DNA from: an uncultured Prevotellaceae bacterium
GTDB lineage: Bacteria > Bacteroidota > Bacteroidia > Bacteroidales > Muribaculaceae
Reading direction: 5' to 3'
Assembly: GCA_900318335.1 (NCBI GenBank)
Contig: ONKF01000011.1
Coordinates: 1-64,000 of the forward strand
DNA length: 64,000 nt
This document shows positions 8,532 to 17,274 of the stretch, one piece after another. The position numbers and the translations under genes were made by a program. How positions within the stretch are numbered: position 1 is the stretch's first letter; each line of letters opens with the position of its first letter. The notes beneath the pieces were generated by a model. That model was not told where the DNA came from. It worked only from the letters and a program-made list of their open reading frames with translations, and ran no database searches.

Positions 8532-8551
8532 TCAATCGTCATGATAAATAG

Positions 8552-8587
8552 AAAAGGCTGGAAACGCAATCCTGTTTCCAGCCTTTT
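8552..8587 (+). terminator. Bidirectional terminator between the peptidase and flotillin genes
   Basis: A perfect 14-bp stem (aaaaggctggaaac at 8552-8565, gtttccagcctttt at 8574-8587) has an 8-nt loop. A at the left foot and T at the right foot allow termination in both directions. It lies between two convergent stops. Confidence 0.9.
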
Positions 8588-8607
8588 CTGATTTTGCTAT
8601 GGGGATG

Positions 8608-10101
8608 TTACTTTTCCTCCTGAGTGGTGGTGGGAGGAGTGTCCTTGGGACCCTCGTGCTTGCGGACGATGCTGGCAAGATCCACGCCGACGGCGCTCTT
8701 GACGGTATCGTTGACCTGGGCCAGGACGATGGGCAGCGTGCCGGTGATGGTGCCGATACCGGCTCCGTTGTCACCACCTGTGCTGTAGATGTTCACACCC
8801 TGGATGGTGGCTACCTGTTCGGCAACGTTGCGGGTGATTTCGGGCAGTTTGTCAATCACCATCTGGGCCACAGCGGCATCGTTGTACTTCTTGAAGGCCT
8901 CGGCCTTTTTCTCCATGGCCTGGGCTTCGGCTTCACCTTTCTTCTGCACGGCATAGGCCTCGGCTTCACCGCGGGCTTTGATACCTTCGGCCTCTTGCAT
9001 CATGGCAAACTTCTGAGCCTCGGCCTTGGCGCGGATGGCTTCGGCTTCCTGCTCGGCCTCGTAGCGCTGTGCCTCGGCTTCGCGTTTGCGCTTCTCGAGG
9101 TCGGCCTCGGCGTTCTTCTGCACCTGGAACTTCTCGGCTTCGGCTTCGATCTGCTTCTGATAGCGGTCGGCATCAGCCTTCTTGTTCACCTCGGCAAGCA
9201 GGGTGTTCTCGCGGATTTTGATCTGTTCGTTGGTCAGATCCTGCTCCTTTTTGGTACGTGCGATTTGTGCATCTACCTCTTTCTCGTTAAGCACCTTCTG
9301 CTGTTCCTGCTCCTGGATACGGTAGGCGGCATCGGCCTGAGCCTGGCGGGTGTCGGCTTCCTGTTTGAGGTCGGCGCGGCGAATGGTCAGCTCGTTCTGG
9401 CGCTCGGCGATAGCGGTCTGTGAGGCCACGGTGGCGTCATTGGCGAGTTTCTCGTTCTCGGCCCTTGCCTGGGCGATGTCCTTCTCGGCCTGAGCCTTGG
9501 TGATGGCCGCGTTCTTGCGGATGGTCCAGGTGTTGTCGGCACCCAGGTTCTCAATCAGTCCAAGTTCATCGGTGATGTTCTGCACGTTAAAGGCGAGAAT
9601 CGAGATACCCAGTTTTGCCATATCGGGGGCAGCCTTGTCCATTACCTGGTTGGAGAATCCGTCACGGTCCACGTTCAACTCCTTCAGACCCTGGCTGCCG
9701 ATGAGCTCACGCAGGTTACCTTGCAGGGTGTCCTGCAGCTGGGCCGAAATGGTGGCGGGATCCATGTTCAGGAAGTTACGGGCTGCGAGGCGCACGCCGT
9801 CGGGGGTAGGGGTGACTGCCACCTTGGCTACGGCATCGACATTCACGTTGATGAAGTCGTTGGTGGGCACACTGCGCTCGGTGCGGATGTCAACGGTCAA
9901 CTGACCCAAATAAACTTTGTCAAGTCGCTCAAAGATGGGGATTTTCACACCACCGGCACCGATAAGGATGCGCGGCTCACGCTTGATACCCGAGATGACA
10001 TAGGCGGTGCTGGGGGGAGCTTTAACATAGCAAGTAAACAATACTACTACTAACAGCAGGATTATGACACCTGCAATAATTCCTATTTCTAACGTTCCCA
10101 T
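8608..10101 (-). CDS. Flotillin-like SPFH-domain membrane scaffold protein
   Basis: A 497-residue flotillin-type protein, predicted to form oligomeric scaffolds in membrane microdomains. The start at 10101 places the single N-terminal membrane helix (IGIIAGVIILLLVVVLFTCY) near residue 5-25. The SPFH/band-7 domain follows (~30-190, with VDIRTERSVPTNDFINVNVD). A very long alanine/glutamate-rich coiled coil (~200-420) carries the EA-rich repeats (AEAEKFQVQKNAEADLEKRK and similar) that define flotillins. The C-terminal ~80 residues (DKLPEITRNVAEQVATIQGV, then a glycine-rich stretch) match the flotillin tail. Many bacterial flotillin genes sit beside an NfeD gene; none is seen here. The role in this organism is unknown. 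Confidence 0.9.
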   Translation of the reverse strand: MGTLEIGIIAGVIILLLVVVLFTCYVKAPPSTAYVISGIKREPRILIGAGGVKIPIFERLDKVYLGQLTVDIRTERSVPTNDFINVNVDAVAKVAVTPTPDGVRLAARNFLNMDPATISAQLQDTLQGNLRELIGSQGLKELNVDRDGFSNQVMDKAAPDMAKLGISILAFNVQNITDELGLIENLGADNTWTIRKNAAITKAQAEKDIAQARAENEKLANDATVASQTAIAERQNELTIRRADLKQEADTRQAQADAAYRIQEQEQQKVLNEKEVDAQIARTKKEQDLTNEQIKIRENTLLAEVNKKADADRYQKQIEAEAEKFQVQKNAEADLEKRKREAEAQRYEAEQEAEAIRAKAEAQKFAMMQEAEGIKARGEAEAYAVQKKGEAEAQAMEKKAEAFKKYNDAAVAQMVIDKLPEITRNVAEQVATIQGVNIYSTGGDNGAGIGTITGTLPIVLAQVNDTVKSAVGVDLASIVRKHEGPKDTPPTTTQEEK

Positions 10102-10325
10102 AACAATGAATTTAAAATGGTTACTAAAGTTTTTTATAATTTGACGTAAAGATACTTGTTTTCCTACATTTTTTGTGTTAAAAACTGCAAAAATCATGCC
10201 AACCCGGTGATGAGATCACTCGACGGGCTGGGGGCAAAGTGTTGTGTATTGTGCAGTTATCTATGTAATAGATAAAAAGTTAATAAAAAATGGCCTGAAA
10301 TGTCCCAAAAATGGCGATTTTTTTC

Positions 10326-10333
10326 TATATTTG
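10326..10333 (+). promoter_or_regulatory. -7 element of the lysine fermentation operon promoter
   Basis: TATATTTG matches TAnnTTTG exactly, 46 nt before the atoD start at 10380. The -33 region is weak (TGTC at 10301-10304, 21 nt away), so activation by a regulator is possible. The 10102-10379 intergenic region otherwise holds the flotillin leader and AT-rich sequence. I see no riboswitch in it, including no B12 box. Confidence 0.6.
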
Positions 10334-10379
10334 CACCCAATTATAGACATAAACCAATAAACTCCAAATCATAAACATT

Positions 10380-11030
10380 ATGAACAAACAAATCACATTG
10401 CAGCAGGCCGTCGAGAAAGTACAGGACGGCATGACAATCATGTTTGGCGGTTTCCTGGGTAACGGCAGTGCCACCCAGATTATTGACGCCATTGTAGAGA
10501 AGGGTGTTAAAGACCTCACTATCATTGCTAACGATACCGCCTATGACGAGGTGGCTCATGGCAAGCTGGTAAGCAACCACCAGGTGAAGAAGGCTATTGT
10601 GTCCCACACCGGTACCAACAAGCAGACCGCTTTGCAGAAGAATGAGGGTACCCTCATCGTGGAGTATGTTCCCCAGGGCACTCTGGCTGAGCGCATCCGT
10701 GCGGCAGGTGCTGGTCTGGGTGGCGTGCTGACCCCCACTGGCTTGGGCACCATCATGGCCGATGGCAAGGAAATCATTAAGGTGGACGGTAAGGATTTCT
10801 TGCTCGAGAAGCCCCTGCGTGCCGACATCGCCTTCCTGCGTGCCAACATCGTTGACGAGTTCGGTAACATGGTATTCCTGGGCACCACCAACAACTTCAA
10901 CCCGCTGATGGCCACCGCAGCCGACTATGTTGTCGTTGAGGCCGAGAAGCTGGTTCCCGTTGGCGAAATCGCTCCCGAGCACGTTCATGCTTCAGGTATC
11001 TATGTTGACGGCATCTACGTGGAGAAATAA
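10380..11030 (+). CDS. atoD: Butyryl-CoA:acetoacetate CoA-transferase, subunit A
   Basis: The alpha subunit (216 aa) of a class I CoA-transferase. In the lysine pathway this enzyme moves CoA from butyryl-CoA to acetoacetate, releasing butyrate. Family marks include the start MNKQITLQQAVEKVQDGMTI, the GGFLGNGSATQIIDAI nucleotide-fold region, and EYVPQGTLAERIRAAGAGLG, typical of AtoD/ScoA. It is the first gene of the operon. Its partner beta subunit is not adjacent but lies eight genes downstream (19703). CoA-transferase subunits are usually neighbours, so the split is notable. The operon promoter is just upstream. Confidence 0.92.
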   Translation: MNKQITLQQAVEKVQDGMTIMFGGFLGNGSATQIIDAIVEKGVKDLTIIANDTAYDEVAHGKLVSNHQVKKAIVSHTGTNKQTALQKNEGTLIVEYVPQGTLAERIRAAGAGLGGVLTPTGLGTIMADGKEIIKVDGKDFLLEKPLRADIAFLRANIVDEFGNMVFLGTTNNFNPLMATAADYVVVEAEKLVPVGEIAPEHVHASGIYVDGIYVEK

Positions 11031-11074
11031 GGCAATTAGCTGATAGTACTCAAAACTAAAAAACTAAGCAGATA

Positions 11075-11461
11075 ATGGAATACAAGACAATGATCAGACT
11101 GCGCATGAGCGCAAAGGATGCCCACTATGGTGGCAATCTGGTTGATGGAGCACACATGGTTCACCTCTTCGGTGACGTAGCTACCGAGTTGTTGATTATG
11201 CGTGACGGCGACGAAGGTCTCTTCTGCGCCTATGACAATATCGAGTTCCTGGCCCCCGTCTATGCAGGCGACTTTATCGAGGCCGAGGGCTGGATCGACC
11301 GCGAGGGCAATACCTCACGCCACATGGTGTTTGAGGCCCGCAAGGTGGCTCAGGCCCGCCCCGACATCAGCGCATCGGCAGCCGACATCCTTGAGGAGCC
11401 CGTTATCGTTTGCCGTGCATCGGGCACCTGCGTGACCCCGAAGGATTGCCAACGCAAGTGA
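11075..11461 (+). CDS. kal: 3-aminobutyryl-CoA ammonia-lyase
   Basis: A small (128 aa) hot-dog-fold enzyme that removes ammonia from L-3-aminobutyryl-CoA to give crotonyl-CoA, the fifth step of lysine fermentation. Length and sequence fit the Kal family: [20 protein letters not shown] near the N terminus, the [20 protein letters not shown] segment, and the [19 protein letters not shown] strand pair typical of acyl-CoA hot-dog domains. It lies directly before kce, whose product is its substrate. Confidence 0.92.
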   Translation: MEYKTMIRLRMSAKDAHYGGNLVDGAHMVHLFGDVATELLIMRDGDEGLFCAYDNIEFLAPVYAGDFIEAEGWIDREGNTSRHMVFEARKVAQARPDISASAADILEEPVIVCRASGTCVTPKDCQRK

Positions 11462-11536
11462 TAACTTAGCCACTGGCTGTTCAGCCGAGAGCAATCATTT
11501 TTACAACTTAAAACTAAAAAACTTACAAGTCAATAA

Positions 11537-12370
11537 ATGGATAAACTGATTATCACTGCCGCCATCTGTGGCGCCGAGGTTACCAAGGAGCAGAATCCTA
11601 ACGTGCCCTACACTGTAGAAGAAATCGTTCGTGAGGCCAAGTCGGCTGTTGACGCCGGTGCCGCCATCGTCCATCTTCACGTGCGCTGGGATGACGGCAC
11701 GCCCACCCAGGACCGTGCCCGCTTCCAGGAGTGTGAAGAGGCCATCCTCAAGGTGTGCCCCAATGTCATCCTCATCCCGTCGACTGGCGGTGCTGTGGGC
11801 ATGACTCCCGATGAGCGCCTGCAATCGACCGACACGACCCCGCTGCCCGAGATGGCAACCCTCGACTGCGGTACCTGCAACTTTGGCGACGAGATCTTTG
11901 ATAACACGATGCCCACCATGCGCGCCTTCGGTAAGCGCATGATCGAGCGCGGCATTAAGCCCGAGTACGAATGCTTTGAGATGGGTCACCTCGACACCAT
12001 CCTCAACATGGCCCGCAAGGGTGAGGTTCCCGGCAATCCCATGCAGTTCAACTTTGTGCTGGGCGTTCCCGGTTGCACTCCCGCTACCGTAGCCAACCTG
12101 TGCTGGCTGGTCAACGGTATTCCCGCTGGCTCTACCTGGACCGTGACCGGCGTTGGCCGCCACGCTTTCCCGATGGCCGCTGCCGCTATCGCCATGGGCG
12201 GTAACGTGCGCGTGGGCTTCGAGGACAACCTCTACCTGTCAAGGGGTGTGCTTGCCAAGAGCAACGGCGAGCTCGTCGAGAAGGTAGTCCGCATCGCCAA
12301 CGAGTTGGGCCGTCCTATCGCCACCAGCGACGAGGCCCGCGAGATCCTGGGCTTGCCCAAGCGCAACTAA
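11537..12370 (+). CDS. kce: 3-keto-5-aminohexanoate cleavage enzyme
   Basis: A 277-residue zinc enzyme of the BKACE (DUF849) family. It converts 3-keto-5-aminohexanoate and acetyl-CoA to acetoacetate and 3-aminobutyryl-CoA. The metal ligands His46 and His48 are visible in HLHVR, and a conserved acidic site (Glu229) in VRVGFEDN. The TIM-barrel motifs STGGAVGMTPDERLQ and GVGRHAFPMAAAAIAMGGN are also present. The position between kal and kdd and the near-standard length leave little doubt about the substrate, although BKACE enzymes as a family accept several beta-keto acids. Confidence 0.94.
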   Translation: MDKLIITAAICGAEVTKEQNPNVPYTVEEIVREAKSAVDAGAAIVHLHVRWDDGTPTQDRARFQECEEAILKVCPNVILIPSTGGAVGMTPDERLQSTDTTPLPEMATLDCGTCNFGDEIFDNTMPTMRAFGKRMIERGIKPEYECFEMGHLDTILNMARKGEVPGNPMQFNFVLGVPGCTPATVANLCWLVNGIPAGSTWTVTGVGRHAFPMAAAAIAMGGNVRVGFEDNLYLSRGVLAKSNGELVEKVVRIANELGRPIATSDEAREILGLPKRN

Positions 12371-12422
12371 AAACTAAGGACTAAAAAACAATAATCGTTT
12401 AACAATTAAACCAATTAAAACA

Positions 12423-13496
12423 ATGCAGAAACACGGAAACAGATTCGGTACGCACCGAGTAATCGAGCCCAAGGGCATTCTCCCTCAGCCCGCCAACAAG
12501 CTGGACAACAACATGGACGAGATCTACGACAACGAGATCCTGATCGATGTACAGACCCTGAATATTGACTCAGCTTCGTTCACCGACATCCACAACTATG
12601 CTAAGCAGCAGGCCAAGGACCCCAACAACGAGGCCGAGGTGATGGAAGAGATCAAGAAGGAGATGCTCCTCAACGTCGAGCTGCAGGGCAAGCACCGCAA
12701 CCGCCGCACCGGTTCGGGTGGTATGCTCCTGGGTAAGGTTGAGAAGATCGGTGACGCCCTCAAGGGCAAGATCGACTTGAAGGAAGGCGACCGCATCGCA
12801 ACCCTCGTATCGCTGTCACTCACCCCGCTGCGCATCGACGAGATTCTCGAGATCCGCGCCGACGTTGACCAGGTGGACATCAAGGGTAAGGCTATCCTGT
12901 TCGAGAGCGGTATCTATGCCAAGATCCCTGATGACATGCCTGAGAAGCTCGCTTTGAGCGCCCTCGACGTGGCAGGTGCTCCCGCACAGACCGCCAAGTT
13001 GTGCCAGTACGGCCAGAACGTAGTTATCCTGGGCGCCGGTGGCAAGAGCGGTATGCTCTGCTGCTATGAGGCCAAGAAGCGCGTAGGCGTTACCGGTAAG
13101 GTAATCGGCCTCGCCAACAGCCCCAAATCGACCCAGCGCATCAAGGACCTCGGCTTCTGTGACGTTGTCGAGAGCGTTGCCGGCATGACTCCCGTTGAGG
13201 TTTACGAGCTGGTTTACAAGCTGACCGACGGCAAGATGGCCGACACCACCATCAACTGCGTGAACGTGCCCGATTGCGAGATGACCGCAGTGCTGTGCAC
13301 CAAGGATGACGGTATTGTTTACTTCTTCTCGATGGCTACCAGCTTCACCAAGGCTGCTCTGGGTGCCGAGGGTATCGGTGCCGACGTGAACATGATCATC
13401 GGTAACGGCTACACCAAGGGCCACGCTGACTTTACCTTGCAGGAGCTGCGCGAGTGCCCCGAGCTGCGCAAGATCTTTGAGGAACTCTACGCTTAA
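12423..13496 (+). CDS. kdd: L-erythro-3,5-diaminohexanoate dehydrogenase
   Basis: A 357-residue NAD(P)-dependent oxidative deaminase that converts 3,5-diaminohexanoate to 3-keto-5-aminohexanoate plus ammonia. The N-terminal half is of the Kdd type (FGTHRVIEPKGILPQPANKL, then the HRNRRTGSGGMLLGKVEKIG segment). The C-terminal half has a Rossmann fold with the dinucleotide-binding loop VILGAGGKSGMLCCYEAKKR. It lies between kce and kamA, in the order often found in lysine fermenters. Confidence 0.94.
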   Translation: MQKHGNRFGTHRVIEPKGILPQPANKLDNNMDEIYDNEILIDVQTLNIDSASFTDIHNYAKQQAKDPNNEAEVMEEIKKEMLLNVELQGKHRNRRTGSGGMLLGKVEKIGDALKGKIDLKEGDRIATLVSLSLTPLRIDEILEIRADVDQVDIKGKAILFESGIYAKIPDDMPEKLALSALDVAGAPAQTAKLCQYGQNVVILGAGGKSGMLCCYEAKKRVGVTGKVIGLANSPKSTQRIKDLGFCDVVESVAGMTPVEVYELVYKLTDGKMADTTINCVNVPDCEMTAVLCTKDDGIVYFFSMATSFTKAALGAEGIGADVNMIIGNGYTKGHADFTLQELRECPELRKIFEELYA

Positions 13497-13516
13497 TCAA
13501 TGCATCATCAACCGAT

Positions 13517-14800
13517 ATGGTAGAATCAAGAAGAAAACAATTGTTTCCCGATGTCACCGACGAGCAGTGGAATGACTGGAAGTGGCAGGTGAAAAACCGC
13601 ATCGAGACCCTGGAGGAGCTCAAGAAGTATGTGAGCCTTACCGAAGAGGAGGAAGAGGGCGTTAAGCAGACCCTCAAGACCCTGCGTATGGCCATCACGC
13701 CTTACTATCTGAGCCTTATCAATCCCGATGATCCCCACGACCCCATCCGCCGTCAGTGCATCCCCACGGGCCTCGAGACCCATCAGGCCGCTGCCGACCT
13801 GCTCGACCCGTTGCATGAGGATGAGGATTCTCCCACGCCCGGTTTGACTCACCGTTATCCCGACCGCGTGCTGTTCCTGATCACCGACATGTGCTCGATG
13901 TATTGCCGTCACTGCACCCGTCGCCGCTTTGCCGGCCAGACCGATAACGAGTGTGGCATGGACCGCATCGAGAAGGCGCTGGAGTATATCCGCAACACGC
14001 CCACCGTGCGCGACGTCCTCCTCTCGGGTGGTGACGCCCTCATGGTGAGCGACAAGCGACTGGAGTACATCATCTCGGAGCTGAGAAAGATTCCTCATGT
14101 GGAGATCGTCCGTCTGGGCACCCGCACTCCCGTGGTTTGCCCGCAGCGCATCACGCCCGAGTTGTGTGATATGTTGAAGAAGTATCATCCCATCTGGATC
14201 AATACCCACTTCAACCATCCCAACGAGGTGACTCCCGAGTCAAGCCGTGCCTGCGAGATGCTGGCCAATGCCGGTATCCCCTTGGGTAACCAGAGCGTGC
14301 TGCTGCGCGGTGTGAACGACTGCGTACACGTGATGAAGAAGCTCGTGCAGGAGATCGTCAAGATCCGCGTGCGTCCTTACTACATCTACCAGTGCGACCT
14401 GTCGATGGGTCTGGAGCACTTCCGCACCCCCGTCAGCAAGGGTATCGAGATCATCGAGGGCCTGCGCGGCCACACGAGTGGTTATTGCGTGCCCACGTTT
14501 GTGGTCGATGCTCCTGGTGGTGGCGGTAAGACGCCCGTCATGCCCCAGTACGTTATCTCGCAGTCGCCGGGTAGGGTCGTTCTGCGCAACTTCGAGGGCG
14601 TGATCACGACCTACACCGAGCCCACCGATTACCACAACGAGTGCAATTGTCCCGAGTGCCAGGCTGCCCGCAAGCGCGAGCAGGTGGCTGCCGACAAGGC
14701 CGTGGATGGTGTTATCTCGCTGCTCGAGGGTGAGCGCATGAACATTGAGCCCAAGGCGCTGAAGCGTCATGAGCGCAACGAGATCCGCAACAAGAAGTAA
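13517..14800 (+). CDS. kamA: L-lysine 2,3-aminomutase
   Basis: A 427-residue radical-SAM, PLP-dependent enzyme that turns L-lysine into L-beta-lysine, the first step of the pathway. The [4Fe-4S] cysteines C126-x3-C130-x2-C133 are present in CSMYCRHC. The PLP lysine is Lys338 in DAPGGGGKTP, and the substrate-binding aspartates correspond to Asp294 (CDLSMG) and Asp331. A C-terminal zinc motif (ECNCPEC) is present. Length and motif spacing fit true lysine aminomutases better than the shorter EpmB-type paralogues, and the operon context confirms a catabolic role. It is followed by a strong intercistronic hairpin before kamB. Confidence 0.97.
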   Translation: MVESRRKQLFPDVTDEQWNDWKWQVKNRIETLEELKKYVSLTEEEEEGVKQTLKTLRMAITPYYLSLINPDDPHDPIRRQCIPTGLETHQAAADLLDPLHEDEDSPTPGLTHRYPDRVLFLITDMCSMYCRHCTRRRFAGQTDNECGMDRIEKALEYIRNTPTVRDVLLSGGDALMVSDKRLEYIISELRKIPHVEIVRLGTRTPVVCPQRITPELCDMLKKYHPIWINTHFNHPNEVTPESSRACEMLANAGIPLGNQSVLLRGVNDCVHVMKKLVQEIVKIRVRPYYIYQCDLSMGLEHFRTPVSKGIEIIEGLRGHTSGYCVPTFVVDAPGGGGKTPVMPQYVISQSPGRVVLRNFEGVITTYTEPTDYHNECNCPECQAARKREQVAADKAVDGVISLLEGERMNIEPKALKRHERNEIRNKK

Positions 14801-14810
14801 AACATGTGTT

Positions 14811-14860
14811 AGTTCCGTGGAGATGCGCCACTCGGCAATGTGGCGCGTCTCCGGGGAACT
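14811..14860 (+). repeat. Long intercistronic hairpin between kamA and kamB
   Basis: Arms 14811-14831 and 14840-14860 pair over 21 positions with only three unpaired or wobble sites, around the 8-nt loop tcggcaat. No T-run follows, so it is a poor terminator. It more likely stabilises the upstream mRNA end or tunes kamB expression; its foot lies 11 nt before the kamB GTG. Confidence 0.75.
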
Positions 14861-14871
14861 GATTTGCTACA

Positions 14872-15885
14872 GTGCTCCCGTTCATCGACGAAATATTGCG
14901 TTACGATAGCCTGTCTATCGTGGGCCTGGAGAAGAACACAGGCAAGACCGAGTGCCTCAAGTATGTGCTCGACCGCCTGCCCGTCCAGCATAAGCGCATT
15001 GCCGTGACATCCATCGGCATCGATGGCGAGACTGTGGACCAGGTCACCCGCACCCAGAAACCCGAAATCGTGCTGCGTGAAGGCATGTACTTCGGCACGA
15101 GCGAGATGCACTACCGCCAGCGTCGACTGGTGTCGGAACTCATCGACGTGAGTGACGAGACCACTTCCCTGGGCAGGGTAGTGACCGCCAGGGCACTGAC
15201 CACGGGCAAGATACTGCTCTCGGGGCCATCCTCGGCGACCAGCCTCAGGCGCTGGATGAGCGAGATGCACCGCTTGGACATCGACCTGGTGATTATCGAC
15301 GGCGCGTTGTCGCGCATGAGCTCGGCCTCGCCGGCTGTGAGCCAGTCGATGATTCTGGCCACCGGAGCTGCCTACTCGGCCAATATGTCCACCCTGGTGA
15401 GCAAGACGGCCCATGTCGTGGACCTTGTCAACCTGCCGTTAACCAGCGAAGACAACATCCGGCGATTGTTGCCTCTGGAAAAAGGCGTCTGGTTCATCGA
15501 CAAGCAGGGTAACCTCAACAGCCTGGATGCCGTGACCTCGCTCTCTAAGGACATTCACTTCGAGGGGATGGAAAACTGCGAGACCCTCTATGTGGCTGGT
15601 GCGCTGGTCGACGGTTTCCTCGAGAAGGTGAGGAAGAACAGGAGCCTCAAGCAAGTCGAACTGGTGGTGAGGGACTTCACCAAGATATTTGTGACTCCCC
15701 AGCAGTTCAGGCTCTTCATCAAGGCGGGAGGACGCGTCAGAGTGCTGCAACGCAGCAAACTCATTGCCGTCACCGTCAACCCGACCTCTCCCAGCGGCTA
15801 TGTCCTCGACTCGGACACGTTGTGTAACAAACTAAGCGAAGCCATTCAGCTTCCCGTTTACGATCTGATTAAAAACAACCAGTAA
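14872..15885 (+). CDS. kamB: Proposed lysine 5,6-aminomutase reactivase subunit KamB
   Basis: A 337-residue protein starting with GTG. It carries a Walker A loop close to the N terminus (GLEKNTGKT, residues 18-26), so it should bind a nucleotide. It matches the position and features of KamB, which with KamC is thought to help keep or restore the B12-bound active form of lysine 5,6-aminomutase. This role is inferred from conserved gene neighbourhoods, not from the sequence itself. The rest of the protein shows no catalytic motif I recognise. It ends 2 nt before kamC, implying co-translation. Confidence 0.8.
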   Translation: MLPFIDEILRYDSLSIVGLEKNTGKTECLKYVLDRLPVQHKRIAVTSIGIDGETVDQVTRTQKPEIVLREGMYFGTSEMHYRQRRLVSELIDVSDETTSLGRVVTARALTTGKILLSGPSSATSLRRWMSEMHRLDIDLVIIDGALSRMSSASPAVSQSMILATGAAYSANMSTLVSKTAHVVDLVNLPLTSEDNIRRLLPLEKGVWFIDKQGNLNSLDAVTSLSKDIHFEGMENCETLYVAGALVDGFLEKVRKNRSLKQVELVVRDFTKIFVTPQQFRLFIKAGGRVRVLQRSKLIAVTVNPTSPSGYVLDSDTLCNKLSEAIQLPVYDLIKNNQ

Positions 15886-15887
15886 CA

Positions 15888-17255
15888 GTGCAACTGAAGA
15901 ATGTCATAGAATCGCCTTGTGGCCTGCGTTTCATGCTCGATGAGCTGGAATTGCAATCGGGTTTCGCGCGCCGCTGGCTCCTCGATTCGCCCATGATGAC
16001 GAGCGACGGGGAGATTGCCGCATCCTATGCCGTGCTGCACCGTTTTGCCGACTTTATCGATCGGGTCGATAATATCCACATCAACACCCTCTCCAACAAG
16101 TTGTGCGGCCTGAAGGACATCCGCACCACTATCAAGAACCTCAAGCATTCTTCGGTGCTCGACGACATCGAGTTGTTTGAGGTCAAGCACCTCGCCATCC
16201 TGGCCACCGATGTGAAAAAGCTGCTCGATCAGCACCAGATGGATGGGGTTGTGGAGATTCCTGCCCTGGACGAGGTCATCACGATCCTCGACCCCGACGG
16301 GATGAAAATTGCCACATTTTATATATATGATTCCTATTGCGCCCAGCTCAAGGACCTGCGCAGCCAGATGCGCCAGCACCCCGACCAGCAGGACGACCTG
16401 CTGTTGCAGGCCAGCGAACTCGAGGAGGGCGTGAGGCGCGATTTGAGCTCGCAACTGGCACCCTTTGCCACCGCCATCGAGCAGGCCCAGCTTGCTCTGG
16501 CAAGGATTGACGTCTGCATGGCTAAGGCGATGCAGATGAGACGGATGGGGTTGACCTTCCCCGACATCTCTACTGATGGAGTCAGCCGCTATGAGGCGAT
16601 GTTCCATCCCCAGGTCAAAGCGGCCCTCGCCACGAGAGGCCGTGCGTTCCAGCCAGTGAATATCTCTTACGGCATGGAACCCACGCTCATCACGGGTGCC
16701 AACATGGGTGGCAAGACCGTGGTGCTGAAGACGTTGACCTTGTGTCAACTGCTCTTCCAATTCGGTTTCGGCATCCCCGCGGCTCAGGCCCGAATTGCCG
16801 TGAAAGACGAGATATACTTCTGTATCGGTGACGAGCAGTCGGTCGAGAAAGGCCTGTCGTCGTTTGCCGCCGAGATGAAGAACATCGATGCCGTCATCAA
16901 GGCATCACGCATGAACAAGAAACTGCTGGCGTTGATTGACGAGCCTGCACGCACAACCAATCCCACCGAGGGCGCCGCCCTCGTGTCGGCGCTGCTGGAT
17001 GTGCTGGCTGGCAAGGACATGAGTCTGGTCATGACGACGCACTACGATATAGAGCCGGGAAATGCCCGCTGCCTCAGGGTAAAGGGCTTTGAGAACGGCA
17101 CGATGGATTACCAGCTGGTCGAGGTGCAGGACGGCGAGGTGCCCCACGAGGCCCTCAACATTGCCCAGAGCCTGGGCATCGACAGCGAGTGGATTACGTT
17201 AGCGAGAAAGCGGCTTGATGTCACGGCCGCGTCAACAGTGGACTACAAACATTGA
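15888..17255 (+). CDS. kamC: MutS-like ATPase, proposed lysine 5,6-aminomutase reactivase KamC
   Basis: A 455-residue protein with a MutS-family ABC ATPase domain: Walker A GANMGGKT (residues 270-277) and the Walker B/D-loop region LALIDEPARTTNPTEGAAL (~345). The helical region before it resembles the MutS core (clamp/lever), but the mismatch-binding N-terminal domain is absent, so this is not a DNA-repair MutS. It starts with GTG 2 nt after kamB. In lysine fermenters this gene pair is conserved next to kamDE and is thought to reactivate the aminomutase. Biochemical proof is not visible here. Confidence 0.83.
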   Translation: MQLKNVIESPCGLRFMLDELELQSGFARRWLLDSPMMTSDGEIAASYAVLHRFADFIDRVDNIHINTLSNKLCGLKDIRTTIKNLKHSSVLDDIELFEVKHLAILATDVKKLLDQHQMDGVVEIPALDEVITILDPDGMKIATFYIYDSYCAQLKDLRSQMRQHPDQQDDLLLQASELEEGVRRDLSSQLAPFATAIEQAQLALARIDVCMAKAMQMRRMGLTFPDISTDGVSRYEAMFHPQVKAALATRGRAFQPVNISYGMEPTLITGANMGGKTVVLKTLTLCQLLFQFGFGIPAAQARIAVKDEIYFCIGDEQSVEKGLSSFAAEMKNIDAVIKASRMNKKLLALIDEPARTTNPTEGAALVSALLDVLAGKDMSLVMTTHYDIEPGNARCLRVKGFENGTMDYQLVEVQDGEVPHEALNIAQSLGIDSEWITLARKRLDVTAASTVDYKH

Positions 17256-17274
17256 TACTATATACTATAATACT

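Noticed and set aside
10102-10379. Cobalamin riboswitch before the lysine operon, which encodes a B12 enzyme
   Set aside because: The region is AT-rich, and I found no B12-box-like conserved core or matching stems.
15888-17255. DNA mismatch repair protein MutS
   Set aside because: The ATPase domain is MutS-like, but the mismatch-recognition domain is missing and the gene sits between kamB and kamD; KamC fits better.
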